DNA of 37,290 nucleotides from Microbacteriaceae bacterium. GTDB taxonomy: Bacteria; Actinomycetota; Actinomycetes; Actinomycetales; Microbacteriaceae. Numbering within the stretch: position 1 is the stretch's first letter; each line of letters opens with the position of its first letter. Positions 23,883 through 31,644 of this stretch are shown here, one piece after another. The notes under the pieces are model-generated. The model searched no databases. It worked only from the letters and a program-made list of their open reading frames with translations, and was not told the DNA's origin. The stretch lies in NCBI GenBank assembly GCA_029979375.1, contig JAPOHQ010000004.1, positions 1 through 37,290 on the forward strand, given 5' to 3'. Made by a program: the position numbers and the translations under genes.

Positions 23883-25264
23883 GACTGATTTGCGGCGAAC
23901 CAGGCTTCTATCGCCTCCGGGGTCCTAGGGAGCTTGGCACTTAGGTTCTCGCATCCCTTGGCGGTGACGAGCACGTTGTCCTCAATTCTCACGCCGATGC
24001 CGCGGTAAGCCTTGGGTACCTTCAGATCGTTCTGGTGGAAGTAGAGGCCGGGCTCGATGGTAAAGACCATGCCGGCTTCGAGGATGCCATCCTGATAGTG
24101 CTCCCGCCTGGCCTTGGCGCAGTCGTGAACGTCTAGTCCTAGGTGATGGCTGGTGCCGTGAACCATATACCGGCGGTGATGCTGGTTGTCGGCCTTCAGG
24201 GCTTCCTCCGCGCTAACCGGGATTATCCCGAGCTCAGCTACTCGCCGGGCAATCACCGCTATTGCAGCATCGTGAATCTCGCGGAAGCGAATCCCCGGTT
24301 TTACGACTGCAAAGGCGGCATCTGCCGCCAGCAGAACCGTCTCATAGACCCAGCGCTGTTCCTTGGAGAACTTGCCCGAGGTCGGGATGGTTCGGGTGAT
24401 GTCTGCAGTGTAGAGCGAATCCAACTCGACACCGGCATCGACCAAGATCAGGTCACCCTTTTTTACCGGACCATCGTTCTTGGTCCAGTGCAGGATGCAG
24501 GCGTGCGGGCCGGAAGCCGCGATGGTCTCATAGCCGATGTCGTAGCCCTCGGTTCTTGCCTTGGCAAAGAAGGCGGTTTCAACCACTCGCTCGCCGCGCG
24601 CATGCCCTGTTGCCTTCGGCATTGCCCTGGCAACCTCGGCGAAACCATCGATTGTGACTGCCACGGCCTTGCGCAGCTGGGCAACCTCGTAGGCGTCCTT
24701 CACGAACCTCATCGTGCTCAAGTGCTGCGCAAAAGAACCGGTGTTCTTGGTCAGTTTCCTGTCAAACTTCCTGGAATCTGACTCCAGCTTCTTGATATCG
24801 CGGGTCTTGATGCCGAGCTGGGCCTCAACCTCCTCGAGCGATGGTCTCGGACCAACCCAGAACTCACCGATCATGGGATTGGCGAAGAACTCGTCGCTGT
24901 TCTTGCCAGCCGTTGGTCGCAGATAGAGCGTCTCCTTGGGAGTTCGGCCCCTGGTGTCAATGACCAGCACGGAGTCAGGCACGGTCGCCGATCCCCAACC
25001 GGTTAGGTAGGTGAAGTCTGTGTCGGGACGGAAGCGATACTCGGTGTCATTTGAGCGAACCTTCATGCCGCCGGCCTCGACGATCATCACCCGGTTCGGA
25101 TACTTTGCAGCCAGCTTTGCTCGCCTGGCGGCGGCGTATTTCGCGCTCTCCCAAAGTGTTTTCTTTGCCGGCCTGGCCTCACCCCAGTCTGAGGAGATGA
25201 ACTGCATGAACCTCTTGCTCTGAGGGGTTCGTGACCTGTTGGAAACACTCTTGTTTTTTGACAT
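23879..25264 (-). CDS. pepP: Xaa-Pro aminopeptidase (aminopeptidase P family)
   Basis: The 461-residue metalloprotease of the M24 family releases N-terminal residues that precede proline. It has an N-terminal creatinase-like domain and a C-terminal pita-bread domain. Metal ligands are in LVDAGVELDSLYTADITRT (two aspartates), HGTSHHLGLDVHD (histidine), FTIEPGLYF and VRIEDNVLV (two glutamates). The reading frame is open for nearly 600 more bases, but that part overlaps the PHP gene and reads as non-protein. The ATG at 25264 gives a normal family length. No good Shine-Dalgarno is seen; CAGAAT is 6 bases upstream, a weak -10-like match. Confidence 0.92.
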   Translation of the reverse strand: MSKNKSVSNRSRTPQSKRFMQFISSDWGEARPAKKTLWESAKYAAARRAKLAAKYPNRVMIVEAGGMKVRSNDTEYRFRPDTDFTYLTGWGSATVPDSVLVIDTRGRTPKETLYLRPTAGKNSDEFFANPMIGEFWVGPRPSLEEVEAQLGIKTRDIKKLESDSRKFDRKLTKNTGSFAQHLSTMRFVKDAYEVAQLRKAVAVTIDGFAEVARAMPKATGHARGERVVETAFFAKARTEGYDIGYETIAASGPHACILHWTKNDGPVKKGDLILVDAGVELDSLYTADITRTIPTSGKFSKEQRWVYETVLLAADAAFAVVKPGIRFREIHDAAIAVIARRVAELGIIPVSAEEALKADNQHHRRYMVHGTSHHLGLDVHDCAKARREHYQDGILEAGMVFTIEPGLYFHQNDLKVPKAYRGIGVRIEDNVLVTAKGCENLSAKLPRTPEAIEAWFAANQS

Positions 25265-25269
25265 GCCAC

Positions 25270-25275
25270 TATTCT
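25270..25275 (+). promoter_or_regulatory. -10 element giving a leaderless PHP-gene transcript
   Basis: TATTCT is followed by 7 bases and then the GTG at 25283. The divergent aminopeptidase starts at 25264, so the gap is only 18 bases and cannot hold a conventional leader. Confidence 0.55.
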
Positions 25276-25282
25276 GCTCCCT

Positions 25283-26149
25283 GTGATAGACCTTCATACC
25301 CACTCTCGTAAGTCTGACGGGGTTGATACCCCGACTGAGCTGGTCGAAAAGGCCGCCGAGGCTGGCGTGAAGGTGCTGGCAATCACCGACCACGACACCG
25401 TTTCCGGCTGGGAAGAAGCCGCAGCTGCGGCAGCCCGAGTCGGCATTGGACTGGTTCCTGGCATTGAGGTTTCGACTCGGAGTGAGGTGGAGGGCGGCCG
25501 GATATCGGTTCACATCCTCGCCTATCTGCCGGACCCCACCAATGCCCCACTGATGGCAGAGCTGGAAAAGACTCGCAACTCGCGCCTTACTAGGGCTCAA
25601 GAGATGGTCACCAGACTCTCGGCGGACTATCCGCTGAGCTGGGAGGACGTCCTGGCTGAGCTGGATCCGGGTGCAACAGTCGGTAGGCCTGCAATAGCCG
25701 ACGCTTTGGTAACGAAGGGCATTGTCCCGACCCGCTCCGATGCCTTCACCTCGATCCTCCACAGACGAAGCCCCTATTACGTCTCGGACTACTCGATTGA
25801 CACCCTTGCGGCGATCGGGCTTATTCGGGCGGCCGGGGGAGTGAGCGTGATTGCCCATCCGCTAATTGACTTCCCCGCCGGCAGAAGCGAGAGCGATCTC
25901 CCGGCAAAGCACTTCGAGCGCCTAATCTCTGCCGGTCTGGACGGCATAGAGATTAATCACCGTTCGGTGCCAGAATTTGCAAGACCTTGGCTAACGGAGT
26001 TAGCCCTGCGGCACAACCTCGTCGTGACGGGTTCCTCGGATTACCACGGACTGGGTGCTAAAGAGAATCAGCTGGGTGAAAACACCACCAGTGCGGAAAT
26101 GCTTGGTCGAATACTCGATCAGGCAACAGGTTTCGAGGCGTTCTTGTAA
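25283..26149 (+). CDS. PHP-domain phosphoesterase
   Basis: This 288-residue protein has the four PHP metal-binding motifs: DLHTHS at 3-8, ITDHDT near 34-39, a GIEVS plus later histidine, and GSSDYH near 251-256. These mark a trinuclear-metal phosphoesterase of the YciV/RNase AM type, which hydrolyses 3',5'-bisnucleotides or short RNAs 5'-to-3'. The exact substrate is inferred only from family resemblance. GTG starts the protein two codons before the DLHTHS motif, so no shorter form is possible. Its last 31 bases overlap the end of the convergent RNA helicase gene. Confidence 0.9.
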   Translation: MIDLHTHSRKSDGVDTPTELVEKAAEAGVKVLAITDHDTVSGWEEAAAAAARVGIGLVPGIEVSTRSEVEGGRISVHILAYLPDPTNAPLMAELEKTRNSRLTRAQEMVTRLSADYPLSWEDVLAELDPGATVGRPAIADALVTKGIVPTRSDAFTSILHRRSPYYVSDYSIDTLAAIGLIRAAGGVSVIAHPLIDFPAGRSESDLPAKHFERLISAGLDGIEINHRSVPEFARPWLTELALRHNLVVTGSSDYHGLGAKENQLGENTTSAEMLGRILDQATGFEAFL

Positions 26150-27402
26150 TTTCGGTTGCGCTGCCTAGCTTTTGGGCGCTGTTCTCTCTTTGGTGCCTGA
26201 TTTGGAGGCTCCTTGCGCTCCCGAACAACCCTTCCCTTGGTTCCCTCGGCGATGCCGAGATCGGAGAAGAGGTGCTTGCTCGATGAGTAGGTCTCCTGTG
26301 GTTCTGGGATACCGATCTCTAGCTCCTTGTTGATGTGAGACCAGCGCGCCAGGTCCTCCCAGTCAACAAAGGTGACCGCCACGCCAAGCTTGCCGGCGCG
26401 GCCGGTTCTTCCGGTGCGGTGTAGGTAGGCCTTCTCATCCTCGGGAACCGAGTAGTTGATAACGTGAGTCACATCATCAACGTCGATGCCGCGTGCGGCA
26501 ACCTCGGTTGCCACCAGCACATCCTTCTTGCCGCTGCGAAACGCTGCCATTGACCGCTCCCTGGCGGTTTGCGCCATATCGCCATGCAGGGCAGCCGCAT
26601 TGAAGCCGCGGTCCACCAGCTCCTCGGTGAGCTTCGCGCTCATTCGCTTTGTCCTGACGAAGATCACGGTCTTGCCGCGACCCTCTGCCTGCAGAATGCG
26701 ACCGACAACCTCGTCCTTGTCTAGCGCGTGGGCGCGATAGACGAACTGCTTGATGGCTGCCTTGGTCTTACCCTCATCCGGGTCGCTGATGCGGATGTGG
26801 ACCGGTCGCGACTGGTAGCGCCTCGCCAGCGAGAGGATCTGCGATGGCATGGTTGCCGAAAACATCAGGGTCTGCCGCGCCGGGGGCAGAAGCCCAATCA
26901 GCTTTTCGATGTCCGGTAGGAATCCGAGATCGAGCATTTCATCTGCCTCGTCGAGAACCAGGTAGCTGATAGCACTGAGGTTGAGGATGCGCTGGCGATG
27001 CAGGTCGATCAGTCGGCCCGGCGTGCCAACCACGACATCGGCACCCTTCTTGAGATCTTCAATCTGCGACTCATAGGTCTTGCCGCCATAGATGTCAACG
27101 ATCCTGGTCGTGCGGTTCTTGCTGGCAAGCCGCAGATCATCTGCGACTTGCAGCGCTAGTTCCCTGGTTGGAACAATCACCAGGCCGCGTGGCAGGTGTT
27201 CGGGGTGAACCCCTAGTTTCTGAATCAGGGGCAGTCCAAATCCCAGAGTCTTGCCGGTTCCCGTCTTGGCCTGGCCGATGACATCGGTTCCAGATAACGC
27301 CAGCGGAATGGCTTGTTCTTGAATTGGGAATGGACTTGTGATCGATTTGGAATCTAACGCCTGACAAATGTCATCGTCTATTCCTAAAGCTCTAAAACTC
27401 AA
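26119..27402 (-). CDS. DEAD-box ATP-dependent RNA helicase
   Basis: The 427-residue helicase has the Q motif (FPIQ, 25-28), motif I AKTGTGKT (45-52), PTREL, TPGRL, DEAD at 151-154, SAT at 182-184, ARGID and HRTGRTGRAG. It ends in a basic tail rich in Arg, Lys and Asn. It unwinds RNA in decay or ribosome assembly (RhlE/CshA-like). The frame opens at an ATG 30 bases upstream (27432). I prefer the TTG at 27402 because GGAG lies 7-10 bases before it and the protein then begins MSFRALGI, the usual start of this family. The homologue in M. tuberculosis (Rv3211) is also divergent from a ferritin-like gene. Confidence 0.93.
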   Translation of the reverse strand: MSFRALGIDDDICQALDSKSITSPFPIQEQAIPLALSGTDVIGQAKTGTGKTLGFGLPLIQKLGVHPEHLPRGLVIVPTRELALQVADDLRLASKNRTTRIVDIYGGKTYESQIEDLKKGADVVVGTPGRLIDLHRQRILNLSAISYLVLDEADEMLDLGFLPDIEKLIGLLPPARQTLMFSATMPSQILSLARRYQSRPVHIRISDPDEGKTKAAIKQFVYRAHALDKDEVVGRILQAEGRGKTVIFVRTKRMSAKLTEELVDRGFNAAALHGDMAQTARERSMAAFRSGKKDVLVATEVAARGIDVDDVTHVINYSVPEDEKAYLHRTGRTGRAGKLGVAVTFVDWEDLARWSHINKELEIGIPEPQETYSSSKHLFSDLGIAEGTKGRVVRERKEPPNQAPKREQRPKARQRNRNYKNASKPVA

Positions 27403-27456
27403 TACTTCTCCAGTTATGTATTTTCCATGCATCGCAACTTGTGGAACGCTCGCTTG

Positions 27457-27462
27457 TAAACT
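27457..27462 (+). promoter_or_regulatory. -10 element giving a leaderless ferritin-like-gene transcript
   Basis: TAAACT is followed by 6 bases (TGCTGC) and then the ATG at 27469. No Shine-Dalgarno is present. Confidence 0.55.
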
Positions 27463-27468
27463 TGCTGC

Positions 27469-28224
27469 ATGCTGGATTGGATTCGAAGAATCAGGAAGGT
27501 CTCGCAGACCCTATCCCTGCCTTCCCGCGATGCCTCATCGGGCCGCAGTCAGAACCAGCTTAACCCAGCAAAGCTGTTTCCCGCTACCGAACAGTACCTA
27601 TCTCGTCTCATCCAGCAGGACTTGCTGGTCGCTGACCTGCTCTCCGACGATGCCACTAAGGCGCCGAACCCCGAGTTGGCCAAAGAGCAAAAGCGGATAG
27701 CCAAGCGCTACCAGCAGCGAGCCGGTGAGCATCGGGAGCTTCTGATCAAGCTCGGCTCGACCTTCATGGAATTGCAGCAGGACTGCAGGGATCACCTTGA
27801 CGAGATGATCGCTCGCACCGAGGGGGAGGGCTGGCACGAAGACCTGATGCGGATCTACATCGTCTTCGGAATCCTCGAGGATGCGCAGCTTAGGTTGGCC
27901 AAAGGTCTTACCCCAGCTCGAAGGGTGAAGGTCGAGGCTGGCCTGAGCGACAACAGCCTGATGGACTTTTGTGAGCAATCGCTATCGAGAGAGATAGCAG
28001 ACAATCCATGCTTGGCCTCAGATCTGGCACTATTCGGAAGGGCGGTTGTCGCGGACGCGTTATTGGCGGTTCGAGACATGCTCAGCTTTGATCAGGTCAT
28101 ATCTCGCCCGGCAAAGGACCCGGTTGAACTCAAGCGCGAGCAGTTTCGCGCTATTGAACCGCTGACCTCGGAGCTGATCTCAGCTCACACCCTGCGGATG
28201 GATGCCCTAGGCCTGACCGCCTGA
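27469..28224 (+). CDS. Ferritin-like-fold protein (MiaE-related), possibly without a full di-iron site
   Basis: This 251-residue, almost all-helical protein aligns by eye with the actinobacterial ferritin-like family found divergent from the rhlE-type helicase (Rv3210c in M. tuberculosis, from memory). That family is distantly related to tRNA-(ms2io6A) hydroxylase. Landmarks are AGEHRELLIKLG (about 86-97), W-HEDLMRIYIVFGILED (about 126-143) and a late helix FGRAVVADALLAVRDML. In the family a GDGIAxDF-like segment and a DxGH supply iron ligands; here these read FGILEDAQ and LSDNSL, so the site may be altered. No Shine-Dalgarno precedes the ATG; TAAACT is 6 bases upstream. The last 18 bases overlap the small membrane-protein gene. 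Confidence 0.72.
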   Translation: MLDWIRRIRKVSQTLSLPSRDASSGRSQNQLNPAKLFPATEQYLSRLIQQDLLVADLLSDDATKAPNPELAKEQKRIAKRYQQRAGEHRELLIKLGSTFMELQQDCRDHLDEMIARTEGEGWHEDLMRIYIVFGILEDAQLRLAKGLTPARRVKVEAGLSDNSLMDFCEQSLSREIADNPCLASDLALFGRAVVADALLAVRDMLSFDQVISRPAKDPVELKREQFRAIEPLTSELISAHTLRMDALGLTA

Positions 28225-28506
28225 TCGCAGTCTCGCCAGCTCGCTCTCTTCCGACGCCTTTCGCTTGGCATCGACAAACTTGGCACCGAACCAGGCCGCA
28301 ATCGGCATTCCCAGCATCACGGCGAACCAGATCCAGGCCTCCGAGTAGCTGAAGCCAAGCCAGGTCATCACGATCCAGATAGCTGAACCCGCAACGGCCG
28401 CAATTCCAATCGGCAGCAGCCTGCCGTAGTGCTCGCTAGGTGGCAGCACGAAGGGTGCAACCAGGGCCAGGATGGCGGCATAGGCGACGATTACCAGAAT
28501 CTCCAT
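28207..28506 (-). CDS. Small three-helix membrane protein, unidentified
   Basis: This 99-residue protein has three predicted transmembrane helices (about 2-21, 31-50 and 56-76) and a charged cytoplasmic tail rich in Lys, Arg and Glu. I do not recognise a family. Its ATG shares one base with the stop codon of the DUF3107 gene (TGATG), so it is translationally coupled to it. The 3' end overlaps the convergent ferritin-like gene by 18 bases. Confidence 0.75.
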   Translation of the reverse strand: MEILVIVAYAAILALVAPFVLPPSEHYGRLLPIGIAAVAGSAIWIVMTWLGFSYSEAWIWFAVMLGMPIAAWFGAKFVDAKRKASEESELARLRSGGQA

Positions 28507-28724
28507 CAGGCGATGAACCCCACGCGCCGGCCGTCCTCGCTGCCAATTTCAACGAACGCAATGGCTGAGGTCGGCACAATTAGCGTCCGACCCTTGCTGT
28601 CCGTTACCTCGAGGGCGCTTCCCTCTAGAGCGGCATGCACGAGCTGCTTTAGTTTCGTCGCGTCCATGTCGGTCTCAACGCTCAGTTCGCGCGATCCCTC
28701 TCGAACACCAATTCTGAGTTCCAT
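28506..28724 (-). CDS. DUF3107-family small protein
   Basis: This 72-residue protein starts MELRIGVREGSRELSVE and ends with the IAFVEIG-SEDGRRVGFIA segment that defines DUF3107. The family is a compact beta-strand/helix domain found across actinobacteria (TB9.4/Rv3208A, from memory). The frame is open 222 bases further upstream into the adnA region. This ATG is chosen because AAAAGGAG lies 4-11 bases before it and it matches the family start. A hexamer TAACCT (28753-28748, minus strand) is a plausible -10. The function is unknown. Confidence 0.92.
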   Translation of the reverse strand: MELRIGVREGSRELSVETDMDATKLKQLVHAALEGSALEVTDSKGRTLIVPTSAIAFVEIGSEDGRRVGFIA

Positions 28725-28781
28725 ATCGCTCCTTTTGGACTCCCAATAGGTTACGCCATCAAAAATGTCACCCGAGCGACT

Positions 28782-28787
28782 TAGAGT
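28782..28787 (+). promoter_or_regulatory. -10 element supporting a leaderless adnA start at 28795
   Basis: TAGAGT is followed by 7 bases and the ATG at 28795. A second hexamer, TAGGTT (28747-28752), lies 12 bases before the alternative in-frame ATG at 28765. The 7-base spacing favours 28795 as the true start. Confidence 0.5.
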
Positions 28788-28794
28788 GTCTGCA

Positions 28795-31644
28795 ATGCCC
28801 GATCTCTTGTTTGCATCCTCTCGAGACTTTCCGCCGCTCGGCGAAGGAATCTCAAGCCAGGGTGCCGTTGTGATCGGGTCCCCGCAGAGCGGCAAGACCA
28901 GTCGGCTTCGAGGGACCGTCAAGCTACTCGAGTCGGGTGGCGTCAAGCCAGACGATATCTTGGTGCTGACACCTTCCCGGGTTGCTGCTGCAGAGCTGCG
29001 GGATCAGATTGCACTTGATTCCCTGCTGCCAGCTGCCTCTCCAAGGGCAAGGTCGATTTCCTCATTTGCCTTTGAGCTGCTCGCGGACTCCAAGGAACTA
29101 AAGCTGCTCTCGGGGGCGAGCCAGGAGCGGTTGATTCGGAATCTGGTTGAGGATCGGATCGCCTCGGGAGAGACTTCGAACTGGAGACTGCCCAAAGACT
29201 CACTCCTGCTCCCCGGGTTCATCCAGGAGCTGCGCGACCTGATTACCGTGATCATCGAGAACCAGCTCGACTCGGCCCAGCTAGAAGCGCTGCAAAGAGA
29301 GTTTCCTGAGGCCAGGTATGAGATTGCACTCAGCGTCTTGCCTGACTACCGAGAGGAGTTGGCGAGCCAGGGATACCTTGACCCCTCCCAGTTGCTGGTG
29401 GCCGCGAGGCAGGCAGTTGGTGTGTCCTCGCGATTTAGCCACGTACTGGTGGATGATGCGCAGAACCTCTCCGAGGCCGGTCTGAAGCTGGTTGAGACGC
29501 TGTTGCAGTCCACGACCGGATATCTATTTGGGGACCCAGATGCTGCCACCATGGGATTTCGGGGAGCAAGCCCCGCAAGGTTTATCGAGATTGGCCGAAG
29601 CCTCGGTTACCAAGAACTCGTTCTGTCACAAAGCGAACTTCCCACTTTGATCGCGGGGAACCTCAGCCGCCTCTCCGCTCGCATCCCTGCGAGTTTGGCG
29701 GGAGGGCAGCGGCTTCGCCCAGTGAAGGGCGCTCAACCAAACGGCAAACTGTTTGCCTCCACCCAAGCCGAAAGCGACGGGTTGGCAGCAAGGCTTCGCA
29801 AGGCCGCGCTCGCCGACAAGATTCCTTGGTCGGAGATGGTGGTGGTAGCCCGAACCCGCAACCAGTTGGAGCAGCTCAGCGCCGATCTCAGCGCTCGATC
29901 GATACCGGTGAGAATTCAGGGTGTTCAGCGCGCCCTAAGAGAGCAGCCCATGGCGCTGGCTCTGATCGACTTCATTCAGGTATCGCAGGGCTTTGGGACT
30001 CAGCAGGGTATCGAGCGACTTCTCACCTCGCCGCTAGTTGGCATGACCCAGATTCAGATGCGCAAGCTGAGCCGGGAGCTGAAGGAGGTCGCATGTGATG
30101 GCGATTCCCGCCAATCGCTTTTTGCTGCTCTGCTCGAAGGCAAGCTGCAGCCCGGCTATCTACCTAGAAAGCTGGCTCAGTTGATTGAAAAGCTAGACGC
30201 AGCCAAACAGGCTCAAAGCTGCCACCAGATTGCCTCGATTGGTTTCGAGCTGGCGGACAAGAATCTTGCGGTCCTGGCCCTGGGTGGCGGAGCCAGCTCA
30301 GCTGCGGCAAATAGGGCCCTTGATGCAGCCCTCGAGCTTTTTGCGGCCGCAATCCGCTGGGATGAGCGCGCCGAAGGCAGTGCTTCGGACTTTGCATTAG
30401 CGCAGCTGGAGACATCGGTTCCCGAGGACTCTCTCGCCCCGATTGGCAGAAAGCCGGCCGTGACCCTGGCTACGCCTTCGCAACTTACTCGAAGCTACGA
30501 ACTGGTCTGCGTGCCGAGGCTTCAAGAGGGAATCTGGCCGAATCTGAACCCGAGAAATTCTCTGCTGGGAGCAGCTTCGCTCCAGGCCTACCTGTTGGGC
30601 AGGCTCGATGATCCAACGCTTCCGGTGCGCTCCGAACTCGCCGATGAGCTCCGAATGTTCTACCGAACCTGCGGCTCGGCGAGGTCAGAGCTTTGGCTTT
30701 CGGCGACCGAACAGCAGGATGAGCAGCCATCACAGTTTTTTGCCATGCTCTCAGCCGAGCTGGTTGCCGGCCAGGAGAGCCATGATCTTGATATTCGACG
30801 CCGAGTCGGAAAGCTAAGAGCCGCGCTTCGATCGGGAGACCAGTCAGTGGCTCCGACGCTCGCTGCCTTGGCGCTCGCGGGAGTCCCTGGGGCACATCCC
30901 TCGCGCTGGCAGGGCCTTATCGAGGCCACAGACGGAAAGACCAAACCCAACTCAGTTGCCGCCTCCAAGCTGGCAAGCTTTGAACGCTGCCCGCTGCACT
31001 GGTTTGCCTCTAGCTTCGGGGCCGATAGCGGAGGATTCCAGGCATCGCTGGGAACTTTGCTGCACGAGGCACTTGAAAAAGCCGCTCAGCCCGAGGATGT
31101 CACCTCTTATGTCTCCGAGAACTGGCACTCCCTGGAGTTTGAGAACGGCTGGGAGGCCGACCGCAGTCAGCGCCAAGCTGGCGCGATGGCTGCCGCCATC
31201 TCGGAGTACCTCAGGTCCGCTGAACCGTTGGTTGCCAGCGAGCAGGGATTCCGAATCGAAATCGGGCAGCTCATCGTGAGCGGAAAGATTGATCGAATCG
31301 AGCAAACTGCCGACGGACTCGAAGTTGTTGATTTGAAAACCGGAGCCAAAAAGACTGCGGCTGAGGTTGCCGAGGATAAGCAGCTCGCCGTCTACCAATT
31401 GGCAATTGAGAGTCTCTATGGAAAAAGTGCGGTCGGCGCTCGGATCTTGAATGTGAAAGAGGGCAAGCCGAAGAGTCAGAGCCAGCCGCCTTTGACCGAC
31501 GAGTCCAGACAAGAGCTCGAGAGCTTGGCACAGGATATCCAGACCCAGCTCGGCAGCGGGTTGTTTGTCGCGAAGGTGACCGAACACTGTCGCGAGGATC
31601 AGACCTGCCGGCTGCTTTTGACCAAGGCGGTGACAAATGGCTAA
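28795..31644 (+). CDS. adnA: AdnA-like helicase-nuclease subunit (UvrD-type motor plus RecB-type nuclease)
   Basis: AdnA and AdnB form the actinobacterial double-strand-break resection motor-nuclease. From this start the protein has 949 residues (959 from the ATG at 28765). The motor has Walker A GSPQSGKT (28-35) but a deviant Walker B DDAQ (220-223), and motif III is GDPDAATMGFRGA, so ATPase activity may be weak. The C-terminal RecB-type nuclease is complete: H757 in GTLLHEALEK, D833 in GKIDRIE, D846 and K848 in VVDLKTG, and Q863/Y867. Only C732, C932 and C938 are found near the nuclease, fewer than the usual four Fe-S cysteines. The 8-base overlap with adnB supports an equimolar complex. 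Confidence 0.85.
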   Translation: MPDLLFASSRDFPPLGEGISSQGAVVIGSPQSGKTSRLRGTVKLLESGGVKPDDILVLTPSRVAAAELRDQIALDSLLPAASPRARSISSFAFELLADSKELKLLSGASQERLIRNLVEDRIASGETSNWRLPKDSLLLPGFIQELRDLITVIIENQLDSAQLEALQREFPEARYEIALSVLPDYREELASQGYLDPSQLLVAARQAVGVSSRFSHVLVDDAQNLSEAGLKLVETLLQSTTGYLFGDPDAATMGFRGASPARFIEIGRSLGYQELVLSQSELPTLIAGNLSRLSARIPASLAGGQRLRPVKGAQPNGKLFASTQAESDGLAARLRKAALADKIPWSEMVVVARTRNQLEQLSADLSARSIPVRIQGVQRALREQPMALALIDFIQVSQGFGTQQGIERLLTSPLVGMTQIQMRKLSRELKEVACDGDSRQSLFAALLEGKLQPGYLPRKLAQLIEKLDAAKQAQSCHQIASIGFELADKNLAVLALGGGASSAAANRALDAALELFAAAIRWDERAEGSASDFALAQLETSVPEDSLAPIGRKPAVTLATPSQLTRSYELVCVPRLQEGIWPNLNPRNSLLGAASLQAYLLGRLDDPTLPVRSELADELRMFYRTCGSARSELWLSATEQQDEQPSQFFAMLSAELVAGQESHDLDIRRRVGKLRAALRSGDQSVAPTLAALALAGVPGAHPSRWQGLIEATDGKTKPNSVAASKLASFERCPLHWFASSFGADSGGFQASLGTLLHEALEKAAQPEDVTSYVSENWHSLEFENGWEADRSQRQAGAMAAAISEYLRSAEPLVASEQGFRIEIGQLIVSGKIDRIEQTADGLEVVDLKTGAKKTAAEVAEDKQLAVYQLAIESLYGKSAVGARILNVKEGKPKSQSQPPLTDESRQELESLAQDIQTQLGSGLFVAKVTEHCREDQTCRLLLTKAVTNG

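Noticed and set aside
25265-25858. Upstream extension of the aminopeptidase frame to about 659 residues on the minus strand
   Set aside because: It runs antisense through the PHP gene, has poor protein-like composition, and the family N-terminus begins near the ATG at 25264.
28725-28946. N-terminal extension of the DUF3107 frame (146 codons in total)
   Set aside because: The 72-residue form matches the family start and has AAAAGGAG just upstream; the extension overlaps adnA.
30952-31587. 211-codon minus-strand open frame opposite the AdnA nuclease domain
   Set aside because: The plus strand encodes all nuclease motifs in order, so the antisense frame is a shadow.
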